From Sebastes aleutianus (lineage: Eukaryota > Chordata > Actinopteri > Perciformes > Sebastidae), in contig CAKAKS010000068.1 of the NCBI GenBank assembly GCA_916700875.1, forward strand, positions 34,004,627 through 34,068,626: a stretch of DNA of 64,000 bases. Direction: 5' to 3'. Position numbers and translations under genes: made by a program. Under the pieces are notes generated by a model that worked only from the letters and a program-made list of their open reading frames with translations, was not told where the DNA came from and made no database searches. Below are positions 49,231 through 60,280 of the stretch, in pieces (within the stretch, counting starts at the first letter, position 1; each line of letters starts with the position of its first letter).

Positions 49231-49734
49231 TGAGGGGGTGCACCCTATTTTAACCTGATAATGCGTCACTTTGAAGAACAAATATGTGTTTAAATCAGCA
49301 GGTGGAGAGTTAGCAAAGTTACCTGTCAGCAGCCGGTGGAGATACGAATGTTAACGGAGGTGCCATTGAGTTATTGTTATGAGGCGTTCAAAGTCGGCTC
49401 AGGAAAAATGCCTATTGGGCAAAGGGAAATTACAACGTTATCATGATGTGTTCAAATGTAATCTCGTAAAATCTAGTTTTTGGCGAGAAACTTGAATAAA
49501 TCCAGATGTTTGTAGGAAATGTTTTCACAGCTATATAAAATAGATATTAGAGAGAGAATTATGACCTGTTTAACTTCCTAACATTAGTTCTAAGCAGCAT
49601 GCCAAGGTTTTTTTTTATCAAAGAAAATATTTTAATAATCATAATCATTTCAATTATGTGTTTTCATGCAAACAACTACCATAGATGATATCAAAGTACA
49701 GTACAGTACTGTGTACAGTACCCTCCCTGCCCCC
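49231..49734. other. AT-rich unique sequence
   Basis: Nothing recognised; a T9 run at 49608-49617. Confidence 0.4.
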
Positions 49735-51055
49735 CAAAAAAGTCTGGATAAAATGTTGGAAAAAAAAGTCTGAAAAATGCCTGAAAAAAAAAAGTTGGAA
49801 AAGTGCTGAAAAAAAAAAAGTCTGAACAATGTCTGAAAAAGGTATAAAAAAAAAATACAAAGTCTGAACAATGTCTGAAAAAGGTATAAAAAAAAAAATA
49901 CAAAGTCTGAACAATGTCTGAAAAAGGTAAAAAAAAAAAGTCTGAAAAAAATGTCTGAAAAAAAAGTCTGAAGAATGTTGAAAAAAAAAGTCTGGAAAAA
50001 GTCTGGAAAAAAAAAAGTTGGAAAAAATGTTGGAAAAAAAGAAGTCTGAAAAAATTTCCCAAAAAAAAGTTTGGAAAAAATGTCTGAAAATAAAAGTTTG
50101 AAAAATGTTGGAAAAAAAGACTGAAAAAATGCCTGAAAAAAAAAAGTTTGAAAAAATGTTGGAAAAAGAAGTCTGAAAAAATGTCCCAAAAACAAAGTCT
50201 GGAAAAAAAGTCTGAAAAAAAAAGTTTGAAAAATGTCTGGAAAAGGTAAAAAAAAAAAAAAAAGTCTGAAAAAAGTCTGAAAAAAATGTCTGAAAAACAA
50301 AGTTGGAAAAATGCTGGAAAAAAAGACTCTGAAAAATGTTGGAAAACAAAAGTATGAAAATGTTGGAAAAAAACGTCTGAAAAAAGTCTGGATAAAATGT
50401 TGGAAAAAAAAGTCTGAAAAAAAAAAGTTGTAAAAGTGCTGAAAAAAAAAAATCTGAAGTCTGAACAATGTCTGAAAAAGGTAAAAAAAAAAAAAAAAAT
50501 GTCTGAAAAAAAGTCTGAAGAATGTTGAAAAAAAAAAAGTTGGAAAAAATGTTGCAAAAAAAGAAGTCTGAAAAAATTTCCCTAAAAAAGTTTGGAAAAA
50601 ATGTCTGAAAAAAAAGTTTGAAAAATGTTGGAGAAAAAAAACTCTGAAAAATGCCTGAAAAAAAAAGTTTGAAAAAATGTTGGAAAAAGAAGTCTGAAAA
50701 AAGTCTGGAAAAAATTTCTGAAAAACAAAGTTGGAAAAATGCTGGAAAAAAAGACTCTGAAAAATGTTGGAAAAAAAGACTCTGAAAAATGTTGGGAAAA
50801 AAAAGTCTGAAAAAAGTCTGAACAATGTCTGAAAAAGGTAAAAAAAAAAAAAAAAAAGTCTGGAAAAAAAGTCTGAAAAAAAAAGTTTGAAAAATGCTGG
50901 AAAAAAGACTTTGAAAAATGTTGGAAAAAAAAGTCTAAAAAATATTTGAAAAAAAAGTCTGAAAATGCTGGAAAAAAAACGTCTGAAAAAAGTCTGTAAA
51001 AAATGTCTGAAAAAAGGTTTGAAAAATGATGGGAAAAAAAAGGCTGAACATTGTC
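49735..51055 (+). repeat. A/G-rich minisatellite, (TCTGAAAAA/TTGGAAAAA)n
   Basis: About 1.3 kb of short units on the + strand, mixing GTCTGAAAAA, GTTGGAAAAA and GCTGGAAAAA with A-tracts of 3 to 18. A ~41-base sub-repeat (GTCTGAACAATG, TCTGAAAAAGGTA) occurs three times at 49820-49930. Larger blocks recur ~520-550 bases apart (for example GAAGTCTGAAAAAATTTCCC at 50041 and 50563). Minus-strand frames up to 391 codons of Phe-rich peptide exist only because the unit lacks TTA, CTA and TCA. Confidence 0.97.
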
Positions 51056-53516
51056 ATTTTCTAAATAATACGCTGTTCGGAGTGATTTTCAGTATAATAA
51101 ATGCTGAAAAATAAGTGTGCAGTATGTGTCCTGACACATATGAGGTAATGAGAAACAGGAGGTTAACAACCACCCGTGTTGATAGTGCAGCTCTTTGTTA
51201 AAGTGATGGTTAATGCCAAGAATGAAACTGTGATGAAGTTTCTCCATCACATATAAAATCTGAGTTTCCTTGCCACTAAAATGTGATTCATTCTGACTAG
51301 AAAAGCTCTTAAAGTGTTTTATAACTAATTCAGTGGAGGGTTTAGTGTCCTGTGATGTTTATTATGTTGTTTCAGAAGCTGATGAGACTCCTGAGCAGAA
51401 CATGGACTGTCGTTTTTATCGAATCTCTCTTTAATAGCTTCAAAATGATAACGATTTTGAGTAACTCCACAACCAGCACAGTTGATCTCCATGGGACTGT
51501 AGAGGTGAAGCTCTACATGAGTTCATCAATGATCCTCTGCTATCCTTTACCCTACATTTTCAGGAGGAGCACTTATGATCAATTACTATCTATTACTCTT
51601 ACTGATTATCTATTCAACCTCTTGTAGTATTGATGTTCACGGCTAATCTACTCCACTCCCCCCTCACTAATGCTCTTTGTTTCACTACTCATGTACATGA
51701 GTAAGTAACTGGTGAGGCGGCAGATCCCAATCTATTTTTCCAAATCAATTGATCTCCCTCATTGATTACTGACTCAAGAGGTTATTTGTGTGACCTCAGC
51801 CCAACAGCTGATCACCACTTATACTAGTACTGCATGGGGATACGCATGATCACATTACTGCTGCTTAATGGCAGGTTGAACATTATGATTAAAAGACCAA
51901 TCTATCTTTCAAAAACCAGCTCCAGCTAGATAAAGTCCTCTGGTTCTTGTGCATTTGTTGAAGGGAAATGTTAAAATGCAGTCACAAAATTTCATGCTAA
52001 TGTCAACTTTTCAAAAACATCTTAAAAACGTTACCTTATAAAAATACAAATGTCCAAGTCCTCCACGTACAAAGAGACAGTTAGCCTTTTCACAGTTATC
52101 AGTATGTCATTTGAGGTAAAATGACTTGATGGACCCTCCTCGGGCAACTTCAATGCGTTGGAAATATGAATGTATGAATGTGATAGTTTTGCACTAGAAC
52201 CTGAAGAGAACGCTGTAATGTAGGCGTACCCCAATGCCTTTTCACCCTGAGACACTAAAGCATCGTTGTTAATCAGTTGTGTGCCAGCAAGCTACGAATA
52301 CTAGTCATCACCAGCTGTTCCATTCAGGTAATAAACGAAACAAACTGTATATCTCAAACTCCAAACGCCCGCTAATGTTCCTCCAGCTGTCTCTGAGGCG
52401 AGGCTTTCCTCTCATTTCGTCGTAGTTTTCTCAGCCTGCCGAGCAGAGAAAAGTCATGGTGACACTGATCATTAAGCTGCTAAAAGTTGAATTTGTTTCT
52501 ACTGCAGGTGAGGCACACACAGGGGGATGAGGCATCCGATGCCCAGAGCGCATAAACAGAGCAGCGAATGCATTAAACCCACGAGGATGAATTGAAAATG
52601 ATAATTCTAGAGCCGAGTGGACCGACGGTAAAAAGCCTGGCGATGCCTGAAACGTTTCATTCTCTACAGGCTACCTCAGAAAATCACCATCAGCACTTTT
52701 TTTTTTTGTCTCTTTTAAAAGTCAATTAGCTGGTGAAATCGTTGAAGTGGGAGCTGAGTTTGGAAGGTCAACGGTCTCTTGAATTAATGAGACAATGTGG
52801 AATTAAGTTTGCTTCACTCTGCACTGAAAACAGTTAATTGCTTAACAGCTAAACTAGCAGACAGACCGACAGCAACGTGGCATCAAACAGGAAATGATAA
52901 AAAGATGTTCAGACGCCAAATTGAAGGGCCGTGTTTAATTTGAGCATCTGATTTTGAGCACGACCTTGTTTACGTCTAGACAGCTGTGCAACACTCACAT
53001 TCATATTCATCGTATTTTGCTGATAACAGGGTTCTCCAGTCCAGGGAACATCCGAATGCAAACATGACTGAGGTTATTGTGATTATTATCATCCGTGGTA
53101 TTATCATTACGGCCGATGTCTTGTCCCCCTGCCAATGGAAATGTCTCATTTTCATGATAATGCTTTCTTTTTTTGTCTCGCTGCGGTGTTGTTCTGTCGG
53201 GATCTCTGGCCTCTCTGTTCATTCCTGCAGCCTTTCCTCTGATTCATCATGACACTCCTGTCTCCTTAATGTTTGGACACCGTCTCCCGTGAATCACCTG
53301 TGACACTGAGAGAGGTCGTTTTAATTTCACTACAGTGGATAGGGCTTTAATTGAATCCATTCACTGATCAGAATCTCAAGGTTTTGATCCAAACAGAGCT
53401 GAACAACTCAAACAAAATACACTCTTTTTACAAGGAGAGGAGAACGTATGAATGTCTTATTAATTTGTAAGTTTTATTGCGTGCCATCACAACACCGTTC
53501 TTGCTTTTGGCGTGTC
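51056..53516. other. Unique sequence with enhancer-like blocks
   Basis: 52560-52830 and 52920-53160 are non-repetitive with homeodomain-like words (AAAATGATAATTCTAG, GTCAATTAGCTGGTGAAAT, TTGAATTAATGAGACAATG). They are candidates for conservation testing. No exon recognised. Confidence 0.35.
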
Positions 53517-53528
53517 ATGTGTGACTGT

Positions 53529-53815
53529 GCCGAGTATACGGACACAGCTCTCACATTGGTTACACAAGGACCGGATGGTTCGTAACAACGTCCCACAGGA
53601 CTTCCCGGGGAACACGGTCATAAGCCTTTTCCAAGTCCACAAAACACCTGTAGACTGGATGGGCAAACTCCCATGACCCCTCCAACAGCCCGCGAGAATA
53701 AAAAGCCGGTCCACTGTTCCACGTCCAGGACGGAATCCGCATTGCTCCTCTTGGATCGGAGGTTCGACAAACGGTCGGAGCCTCCTTTCCACATTTTTTT
53801 TGAGCAGTATGATGG
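53529..53815 (-). pseudogene. LINE reverse transcriptase fragment (inverted)
   Basis: Minus strand reads MERRLRPFVEPPIQEEQCGF then RPGRGTVDRLF, a typical non-LTR reverse-transcriptase stretch. VDLEKAYDRVPREVLWDV follows in another frame, and IRSLCNQCESCVRI in yet another. At least two frameshifts and a short deletion are present. Only the start of the polymerase domain is represented; the catalytic YxDD box is absent. Confidence 0.82.
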
Positions 53816-53818
53816 GGC

Positions 53819-54066
53819 CAGCTGAGGTGGTTCGGGCATCTGATCATGATGCCTCCTGGACGCCTCCCTTTGGAGTTTTTTCACCGGGCACATCCAACTG
53901 GTAAGAGGCCCCGAGGAAGACCCAGAACATCCTGGAGAGATTGTATACTTCGGCTGGCCTGGGAACGCCTCGAGGTCCCCCAGGAAGAGCTGGAAAACGT
54001 TGCTGGGGAGAGGGACGTCTGGAATTCCCTGCTAAACCTGCTGCCCCTGCAAGCGGAAGAAAATGG
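53819..54066 (+). pseudogene. LINE 3' ORF end (sense)
   Basis: The frame reads LRWFGHLIMMPPGRLPLEFF, then RPRGRPRTSWRDCILRLAWE, RLEVPQEELENVAGERDVW and a stretch ending in the tail-encoded GWMDG repeats. It corresponds to the C-terminal region after the polymerase domain in this LINE type. Frame open but 5'-truncated and out of context. Confidence 0.82.
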
Positions 54067-54128
54067 GTGGATGGATGGATGGATGGACGGACGGACGGAC
54101 GGACGGACGGACGGACGGACGGATGGAT
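54065..54128. repeat. (GGAT)n/(GGAC)n tail of the LINE
   Basis: GGAT units, then about nine GGAC units, then GGAT again, forming the 3' tail before the target duplication. The block of GGAC implies spread of one T-to-C change by slippage. Confidence 0.95.
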
Positions 54129-54214
54129 GTGTGACTGTCTGTATTTAAATGCATCTGTATGAATACGCTATGCTCAGAGCTAATGACGTAGAATACAAAG
54201 AGAGAAAGACTGCC

Positions 54215-54375
54215 ATCAAACACTGGACTTTCAACCAGGAGGTGTTGCACTATTGGTTACGTTAGTGACGTGTTTTCAACACTTTACTACGTATTTTTCT
54301 TGGATTACATACTTATTTTAAGCCCAATTTATCTAAGTGGTTTTGTTGCCCAAACATAACCAAGACCTGGTGTAT
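54215..54375 (+). repeat. Repeat family A-like fragment
   Basis: ACTGGACTTTCAACCAGGAG (tRNA-like), then TATTTTAAGCCCAATTTATC and GTGGTTTTGTTGCCCAAACA. Degraded. Confidence 0.6.
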
Positions 54376-55429
54376 AAATGACACCTGACGTGGCTTATGT
54401 GTTTATGAAAGATCATTTGCTAACCATGGAAACATGCATGTGCCTCATGGGATTATGTGTGTTGTGTACTGTTTCTTATTCAAACCTGAGTGAACTGAAG
54501 CGACCTCACAGTAGCTATACAGAGAAGATAAAGTATAGCCCTAAGAAGCAGTGGAGGGCTGCGTGACTTCCTGTCAGTCACCATTGATTTTCCCCAGACT
54601 GTTTGCCACATCACATTCAGGTGGGAATGGCTCATTTAAATTCTCCTAATGTGTCTCTTGGTGGCAACTTTGACTCTTATCCGTATGATTGACTCTCATA
54701 CTTGGCCATAAACGGGTGCCGCCTCCTCCGTCACTTTGTACGTTTGAATTCATTCTCAAGTGTTCATGTTTGAGCGATGAGGTTTAATGATGCTCTAACT
54801 TGATCTGGAAAAAAGTCAGCTAAGACTGTGAGTGCTAAATGGGATCATATTAGGTCTTATTCCTGACAAATGAAATTGTAAGGACACCGTAATCTAACTT
54901 CACATCTATCTTCTAACAGAGTCACTATCCTTTAAATCGTTTTCTACCTCGCTCTTTGTCTCTCTCATCTATCTTGGCACTATTCCTCCTCTGTCGTGTC
55001 GGAGTTTAACAGTTTGATTTAGAGCCACATATCTCCGAGCAGACCTTCCTCTGCCATCCATCACCTCTGACTCTCTCCCTCGCTCTATATTGACCACCCC
55101 TCCTGTAGAGCTGCGGTACACGGAGGTCGCTGATGGATTTTCATGGAGCATTTATAGAAATGAACACACACGGACAGCGACAACCTGAGATTTATGGTTT
55201 GGTCTCTGTTCTCTCTGTAGTAAAAGGAAGGCATAATAGGAACCAGATTTATGTGTGGACATCTTTGTTGTCTCTGTGTCCTTGTAGTTATCTGTCCTTA
55301 TAGCTGAGGACTAGTCCACTCATCCCTCTATCCAAGGTGTTGTCTTCTTATTGAATATTAACGAAGTAGGAAGTTGAATTCTTCACACTGGCCATACATG
55401 GGCGATAGAGTAACAGGGCGTAACAAAAT
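54376..55429. other. Unique sequence
   Basis: Nothing recognised. The minus-strand frame 54969-55151 is unremarkable. Confidence 0.4.
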
Positions 55430-56790
55430 ACAACCCTGTCTCACTCCCAACTCGTCAAATACCGCACAACCCTCTGAGACCCACAATAGACCCGTTTTAC
55501 AGGAGGTCTTTAGGGGGAGATAGCAGGTCAACAGTAGATGTCACATAGAAGTGGTGTACATCATCTGAAAGCTGGGAATCTGAATATTAATTTGAGATGC
55601 AGCTCAGCACTCTGTCTCAAGTTGTTAATAGTCATAAATCAGAAATAAGCATGTTCTATTATGTCTCATAAGTTGTTGCAGCAATTTTTGGGGTTGATAC
55701 CATTTGTTACACAGATTTGGTGCTAAATTTAACCATTTTTTACCACTGGAGAATTGATAAAAACGATCAATAATCCCTTCAAAATACCACATTAAGACAC
55801 CAAGACCTTGAGGAACACCATAGAAGAAGCCATGCTGTGATTTGGGATCAAAATCTTTTGACATTTGGAGATTTCTGCAAGAAATGCAGTTTTCTGCGTT
55901 TGGATGTCGAGCACTTGTGTTGTGTAAACTGCTCAGAAACCCCCTTATTGTCAATCTAGCTAGGAAAGCCATCCATCCTCTGAATGCTCCAGGTCTCTAG
56001 TTTGATCCATCCATCCTCTGAATGCTCTAGGTCTCTAGTCTGATCCATCCATCCTCTGAATGCTCTAGGTCTTTAGTTTGATCCATCCATCCTCTAAATG
56101 CTCTAGGTCTCTAGTTTGATCCATCCATCCTCTGAATGCTCTAGGTCTCTAGTCTGATCCATCCATCCTCTGAATGCTCTAGGTCTCTAGTTTGATCCAT
56201 CCATCCTCTGAATGCTCTAGGTCTCTAGTTTGTGGTTGTAAAGTTTCATGAGGCTGTGATTATCCTAGAGGTCACCACAGGTCATTTTATACAGTGAGGT
56301 CAATGAAATGGCTCCTATGGAGACTAACATCATCACACATGAATACAGTTGGGCTCATTGGATCCACAAGAGTCTCAGCTTTACAGTGATACCCAAGTTA
56401 TGTAATTCCAAGACTGTTTAGGGACCTCAGTATGCAGAAATATTCAAATGCACCATTTTAGTATAGGCGAAAATAACACATTTATACCACATGATAAAGA
56501 CTGCATGTTTTTTGCCCCAAACTGCATGTGATTAACATAAAGTGGGCATGTCTTTAAAGCGGAGACTCGTGGGTACCCATAGAACCCATTTACATTCACA
56601 TATCTTGAGGTCAGAGGTCAAGGGACCCCTTTGAAAATGGCCATGATAGTTTTTCCTCACTAAAATTTAACCCATCTTTGGCATAACATTGGTTATTTAG
56701 CTTCCTTCCCGACATGTTAGCGTGACATGGTTGGTAGCAAAGCTTCAAAACTGAACCTACTAGAGCCTCTGAAAGACAGTAAAGTCAGTC
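55430..56790 (+). mobile_element. Family D-related long repeat
   Basis: 56509-56660 matches the family-D copies (CCAAACTGCATGTGATTA, GAGACTCGTGGGTACCCATA, GGTCAAGGGACCCCTTTGAA). Upstream of that point the sequence is unlike the other two copies and includes AGGTCACCACAGGTCATTTT and ACACCAAGACCTTGAGGAAC, which I associate with the same teleost repeat class. The upstream boundary is approximate. Confidence 0.55.
55968..56232. repeat. 38-bp minisatellite, 7 copies
   Basis: The unit joins GATCCATCCATCCTCTGAAT and GCTCTAGGTCTCTAGTTT, repeated seven times. TCTAGTTT and TCTAGTCT variants follow the order T C T T C T T, hinting at a three-unit (114-bp) higher order. Confidence 0.95.
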
Positions 56791-57057
56791 GGGATTGCAG
56801 GCCTCAAATCTGAAGAAGGGAGTGAATTTGAAAGTAGAACAAAGTCGAAAAAGAGGTAAAAATCTCAGACAAGGGCAGAATGAAGGTGTCATGTAGAGAG
56901 AAAGCACGAGTGACATGGAGTTAAAGGGGAAAGGTGACAAAAACAGACAGAGGCTTGAAGGACGAGGGGAAGCTTAAAGACAAAGTGGAAGGAAATGTGA
57001 TGTGAGAAAGAGGATAAAAAGACACTAAAGCAGAAAGAGGAAAACCTGGAGGACAGG

Positions 57058-57248
<191 letters not shown>

Positions 57249-57724
57249 GCCACTTTGATATTCAGCCTGTAAACTGAGGAGGAGTTCAGTCTATCAGCTC
57301 AGGGACGCCGACGCACTCGACCACATCATCCACCTCATCAGTCATTCAAAACACCATCAGTCAGCCAGGAAATCGCCCATCACACAGACGCGCTCACCCA
57401 CAGCTCACCTCAGACTGCCACCAAATAGACTCGTCTGACTCACTGACACGTCCCACCGGCTCGCTTCTGATTGGTGGATACGAGCAGTCAGTCAGCCTTC
57501 AGTGCCTTCAGCTTCATCACCCGTGAAATTTTGACTCTAGGTAGAAGTGTGGTCTTGTCTGTGATCAGACAAGAAGGTGCTTTTCATTCAACTAACATGA
57601 CACCTCGCTACCTACTCTGGCATCCGAACTCCTCCCACAACCTGTTCTTTGTCAGTGGCTCTATGCTTCAAAGTGACGCTCTACGTACCCCTCTAACATC
57701 AGTTCTGCATGTATCAATTTCCGC
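57249..57724. other. Unique sequence
   Basis: GC-richer at 57300-57440 with short CAT/CAC motifs. No exon signals worth proposing. Confidence 0.4.
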
Positions 57725-58590
57725 ATGTTACGTACATACTCTGTCTTCAAAATGAACTTCTGTGTTCACAGGAAATAACTTGATTAAGTTTAGGAAAAGA
57801 TCCTGGTTTGTTGATGTTTGTTACGTAGTCAAGTAAGCTAGATTACATATGCAATTTAATTTAAGTATTTCACGGACGTTATGTTCGCAAAGAATGTGAA
57901 GTACATGACATAATGTTACATAACTTAATACATAACTTAAAATAAGTCAACATTGACTTTTGGTTTCACATATCAATTTGTGTGTAATTGACGTAATCGT
58001 GAACCAGGAAGTATAAAGAGCGGCAAACACCGCATAGGGAGGAGGTCGGGGTGGATGGGGGGGTTAAAAAGTACCAGACTTTCCCCCAGGAGACCAGCGT
58101 TCATGTCCAAAATGTTGATTAATTTACAGAGTTATTTTAAGTTACAACATTAGTAAGTAACCAAGTTACATACTTAAGTACATAACAAAGATTTTTTTAA
58201 ACCAAACCATGACTTTCCTAAACCTAACCAAGTAGTTGATTTATTTCTCAGATAAGTTATGTACTAGAGTAACGCTACTTCCGGAGTTATTTTAAGCCAA
58301 ACCACAATATTTTTCCTAAACCTAACTAAGTAGTTTTGTTGCCTAAACTTAAGAAAGTTGTTTCCTGTGAAGACAGACATTTATTTTGAAAAGACTGTAT
58401 GCATGTAAAAGGCATAAATTGACACGTGTTGCTGGACATTCGTAGGAAAAAGGGGGAATAACTTTTTTGTAAGATATCATACGAACCGTTGTATGAGAAT
58501 ATGTTCCCTAGATGAAAGTCTTGTGTTTTTTACCCATCCATCCACCCTGACCTCCTCCCTATGCTGCCTTTATCCGCCCCCTGACTCCCT
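57725..58590. repeat. Family A copies in opposed orientation
   Basis: 57725-57890 is a reversed fragment (ACAGGAAATAACTTGATTAA, GTTTAGGAAAAGATCCTGG). 57950-58500 is forward: GTAATCGTGAACCAGGAAGT, the tRNA-like CAGACTTTCCCCCAGGAGAC, two CCTAAACCTAAC modules (58215 and 58316), TTGCTGGACATTCGTAGG and ATCATACGAACCGTTGTATG. 58500-58570 is reversed again (GATGAAAGTCTTGTG, CCCTGACCTCCTCCC). Composite of at least three insertions or rearrangements. Confidence 0.75.
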
Positions 58591-59960
58591 CCTTAACTTC
58601 CGCCCAGACAACGGCCTTCCTCCCAACAGAGACTTGACGATGGAGGAACCTTATGTCCTCTCTCGGCATCATTTTGAGGAGACAAATGTCTCATAATGAG
58701 GTCTAGTAATACTTAAGTAACACTTGATGCCTGGTGACTGCTGCTCCAAAAGGATTATGGATTTATTGCAGCATCACGGAGTGTAGCTGTGAAATCTGTA
58801 AATCTTTTTGAATAAAATCTATAATTTGTTTAAGAAAGGCTGCAGCTGCAGTGGATGATTCCTTGTCAGGCTCAGGCTGATATTGTGGGACTAATAATAC
58901 CAGAGACAGTGCTGCTGTCTGGAGAGGACACAAGAGCCAAGATGCACTACATAAGAAAAGTAAAAAATAGGATACACCTGTGGTACCTCGTCTCCTCTTG
59001 AAGCCTCCTCTCTCCTTGTCTCCTCCGAGACGTGTTTAAGTGACTGAAACATTTTAGATGAACCCCGATCGATTTCTGGGTCACCGGCTAGAGGACAGAG
59101 GAGCGAGGATGGCTATAATTAGCTGAATAGAAAGCAGTCTTGGTATTGTAGCTCACTGCGTCGTCGCTCTTTCCTGCTGCAGAAGAAATGATTCCACGTT
59201 CTGGATTTGAACTGGACAGTTATTCCACATTCAAATCATCTTGAAGTTAAAGTATTTACCAGCTGCCAGCTTGTAAGTAACATTCACACATCATCCAAGT
59301 TGTAATTTTAAGAGATCTAGTTCTTGTGAAAGCTGTGATTCATCCAATTAGCAGAGGTATCTGAAGAATAGATGGATGAAATATTTGTTTGCTCGGCCTG
59401 AAATTCACTTCATTAAATCTTCAAATAGTTGTTCACCTTCCATTCACCCCCCCCCATCCGATCAGCTGCTGCCACCGTTACCAAGGCCATTTAGTCCATA
59501 ATCGTGTTGTTTAGTTTTAAACTTTCTCCCGCTGACATCAAAGCAGCTGGATTTTATATTCATCATTCTATTTCTGCATTATGATTACTGGTAAACATCA
59601 TTATAGAATCATCAAACAGAGTTGTATGAGCCTCTTATTCTGTGTGTGTTTGTGGCCTTCGACAGTTCCCAAGCATTTCTGACTGCCTTTGATTGGTTTA
59701 TACTGTACCATGTGTGTGTGTTTGTGTGTGTGTGTTGATCTATGGCATTTTAATTAACAGATAAACATCATTACTGTATCATCAGTCACCACCAGGTATT
59801 ACTAAAATGACCACTTGGGGTGTTATTGGTGTCTTTGCAGCCCGCTCTCACTGCCAACCTTTAATCATGCAACATCTGATCAATGAATGAAATAAGACGA
59901 ATCTGATCACACATTTATTGTAGTTCAGCACTGAATCGGTTGAAAACTTTTCCAAGTTGT
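58591..59960. other. Unique sequence
   Basis: Short TG run at 59711-59734 and C9 at 59447-59455. No exon recognised. Confidence 0.4.
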
Positions 59961-60280
59961 TAAAGGGACAGTATGCAAGTTTTTACACGTATAAACGTGT
60001 TTTAATCCTTTTTATAGCCTTTGAACAGGTTGTATCTCCTCTATCAGCCTGTAGACTGCTTTTAATGTGAAGAATGGGGAACGTTTTTTTTCTGGAAAAT
60101 TCAACAGATGTGACGTCATGCACTCTCGCGAGTGCCTTTAATTTCAGCTCCGCTTACAGGGCTAAAAGTGTGCAACCACAGCTAACGTTTGGGTAGAAAT
60201 GGAGTCCGATAACACCAACAACCGACCAGCCGCCACCAAAACTCGTAGTCAAACACAAAAACTTACATACAGTCCCTTTA
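59961..60280. mobile_element. 320-bp MITE with 24-bp TIRs
   Basis: TAAAGGGACAGTATGCAAG at the left and, reversed, TAAAGGGACTGTATGTAAG at the right, both followed by TTTTT, are inverted repeats differing at only two positions. No transposase frame. A TA/TTA target duplication is possible but cannot be separated from the terminus. Confidence 0.88.

Larger units (their letters stand above)
53517..54138 (+). mobile_element. 5'-inverted Rex3/RTE-like LINE insertion with TSD
   Basis: A 12-base duplication ATGTGTGACTGT flanks the insertion (53517-53528 and 54127-54138). Its right part (53819-54126) is the sense 3' end of a LINE ending in a GGAT/GGAC tail. Its left part (53529-~53815) is an upstream reverse-transcriptase piece in the opposite orientation. 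This is the layout expected from 5' inversion by twin priming. The (GATG)-type tail and the 3' protein suggest Rex3/RTE; clade assignment is moderate. Both parts are disabled. Confidence 0.87.

Noticed and set aside
49650..50825. Minus-strand open frame of 391 codons, Phe-rich (FFQTFF-type repeats), plus overlapping 231- and 288-codon frames
   Set aside because: All three are translations of the TCTGAAAAA/TTGGAAAAA minisatellite, which lacks the triplets needed for minus-strand stops. Overlap in several frames confirms artefact.
55968..56232. 38-bp direct repeats as a CRISPR-like array
   Set aside because: Units are contiguous with no spacers and the context is a vertebrate genome; it is a minisatellite.
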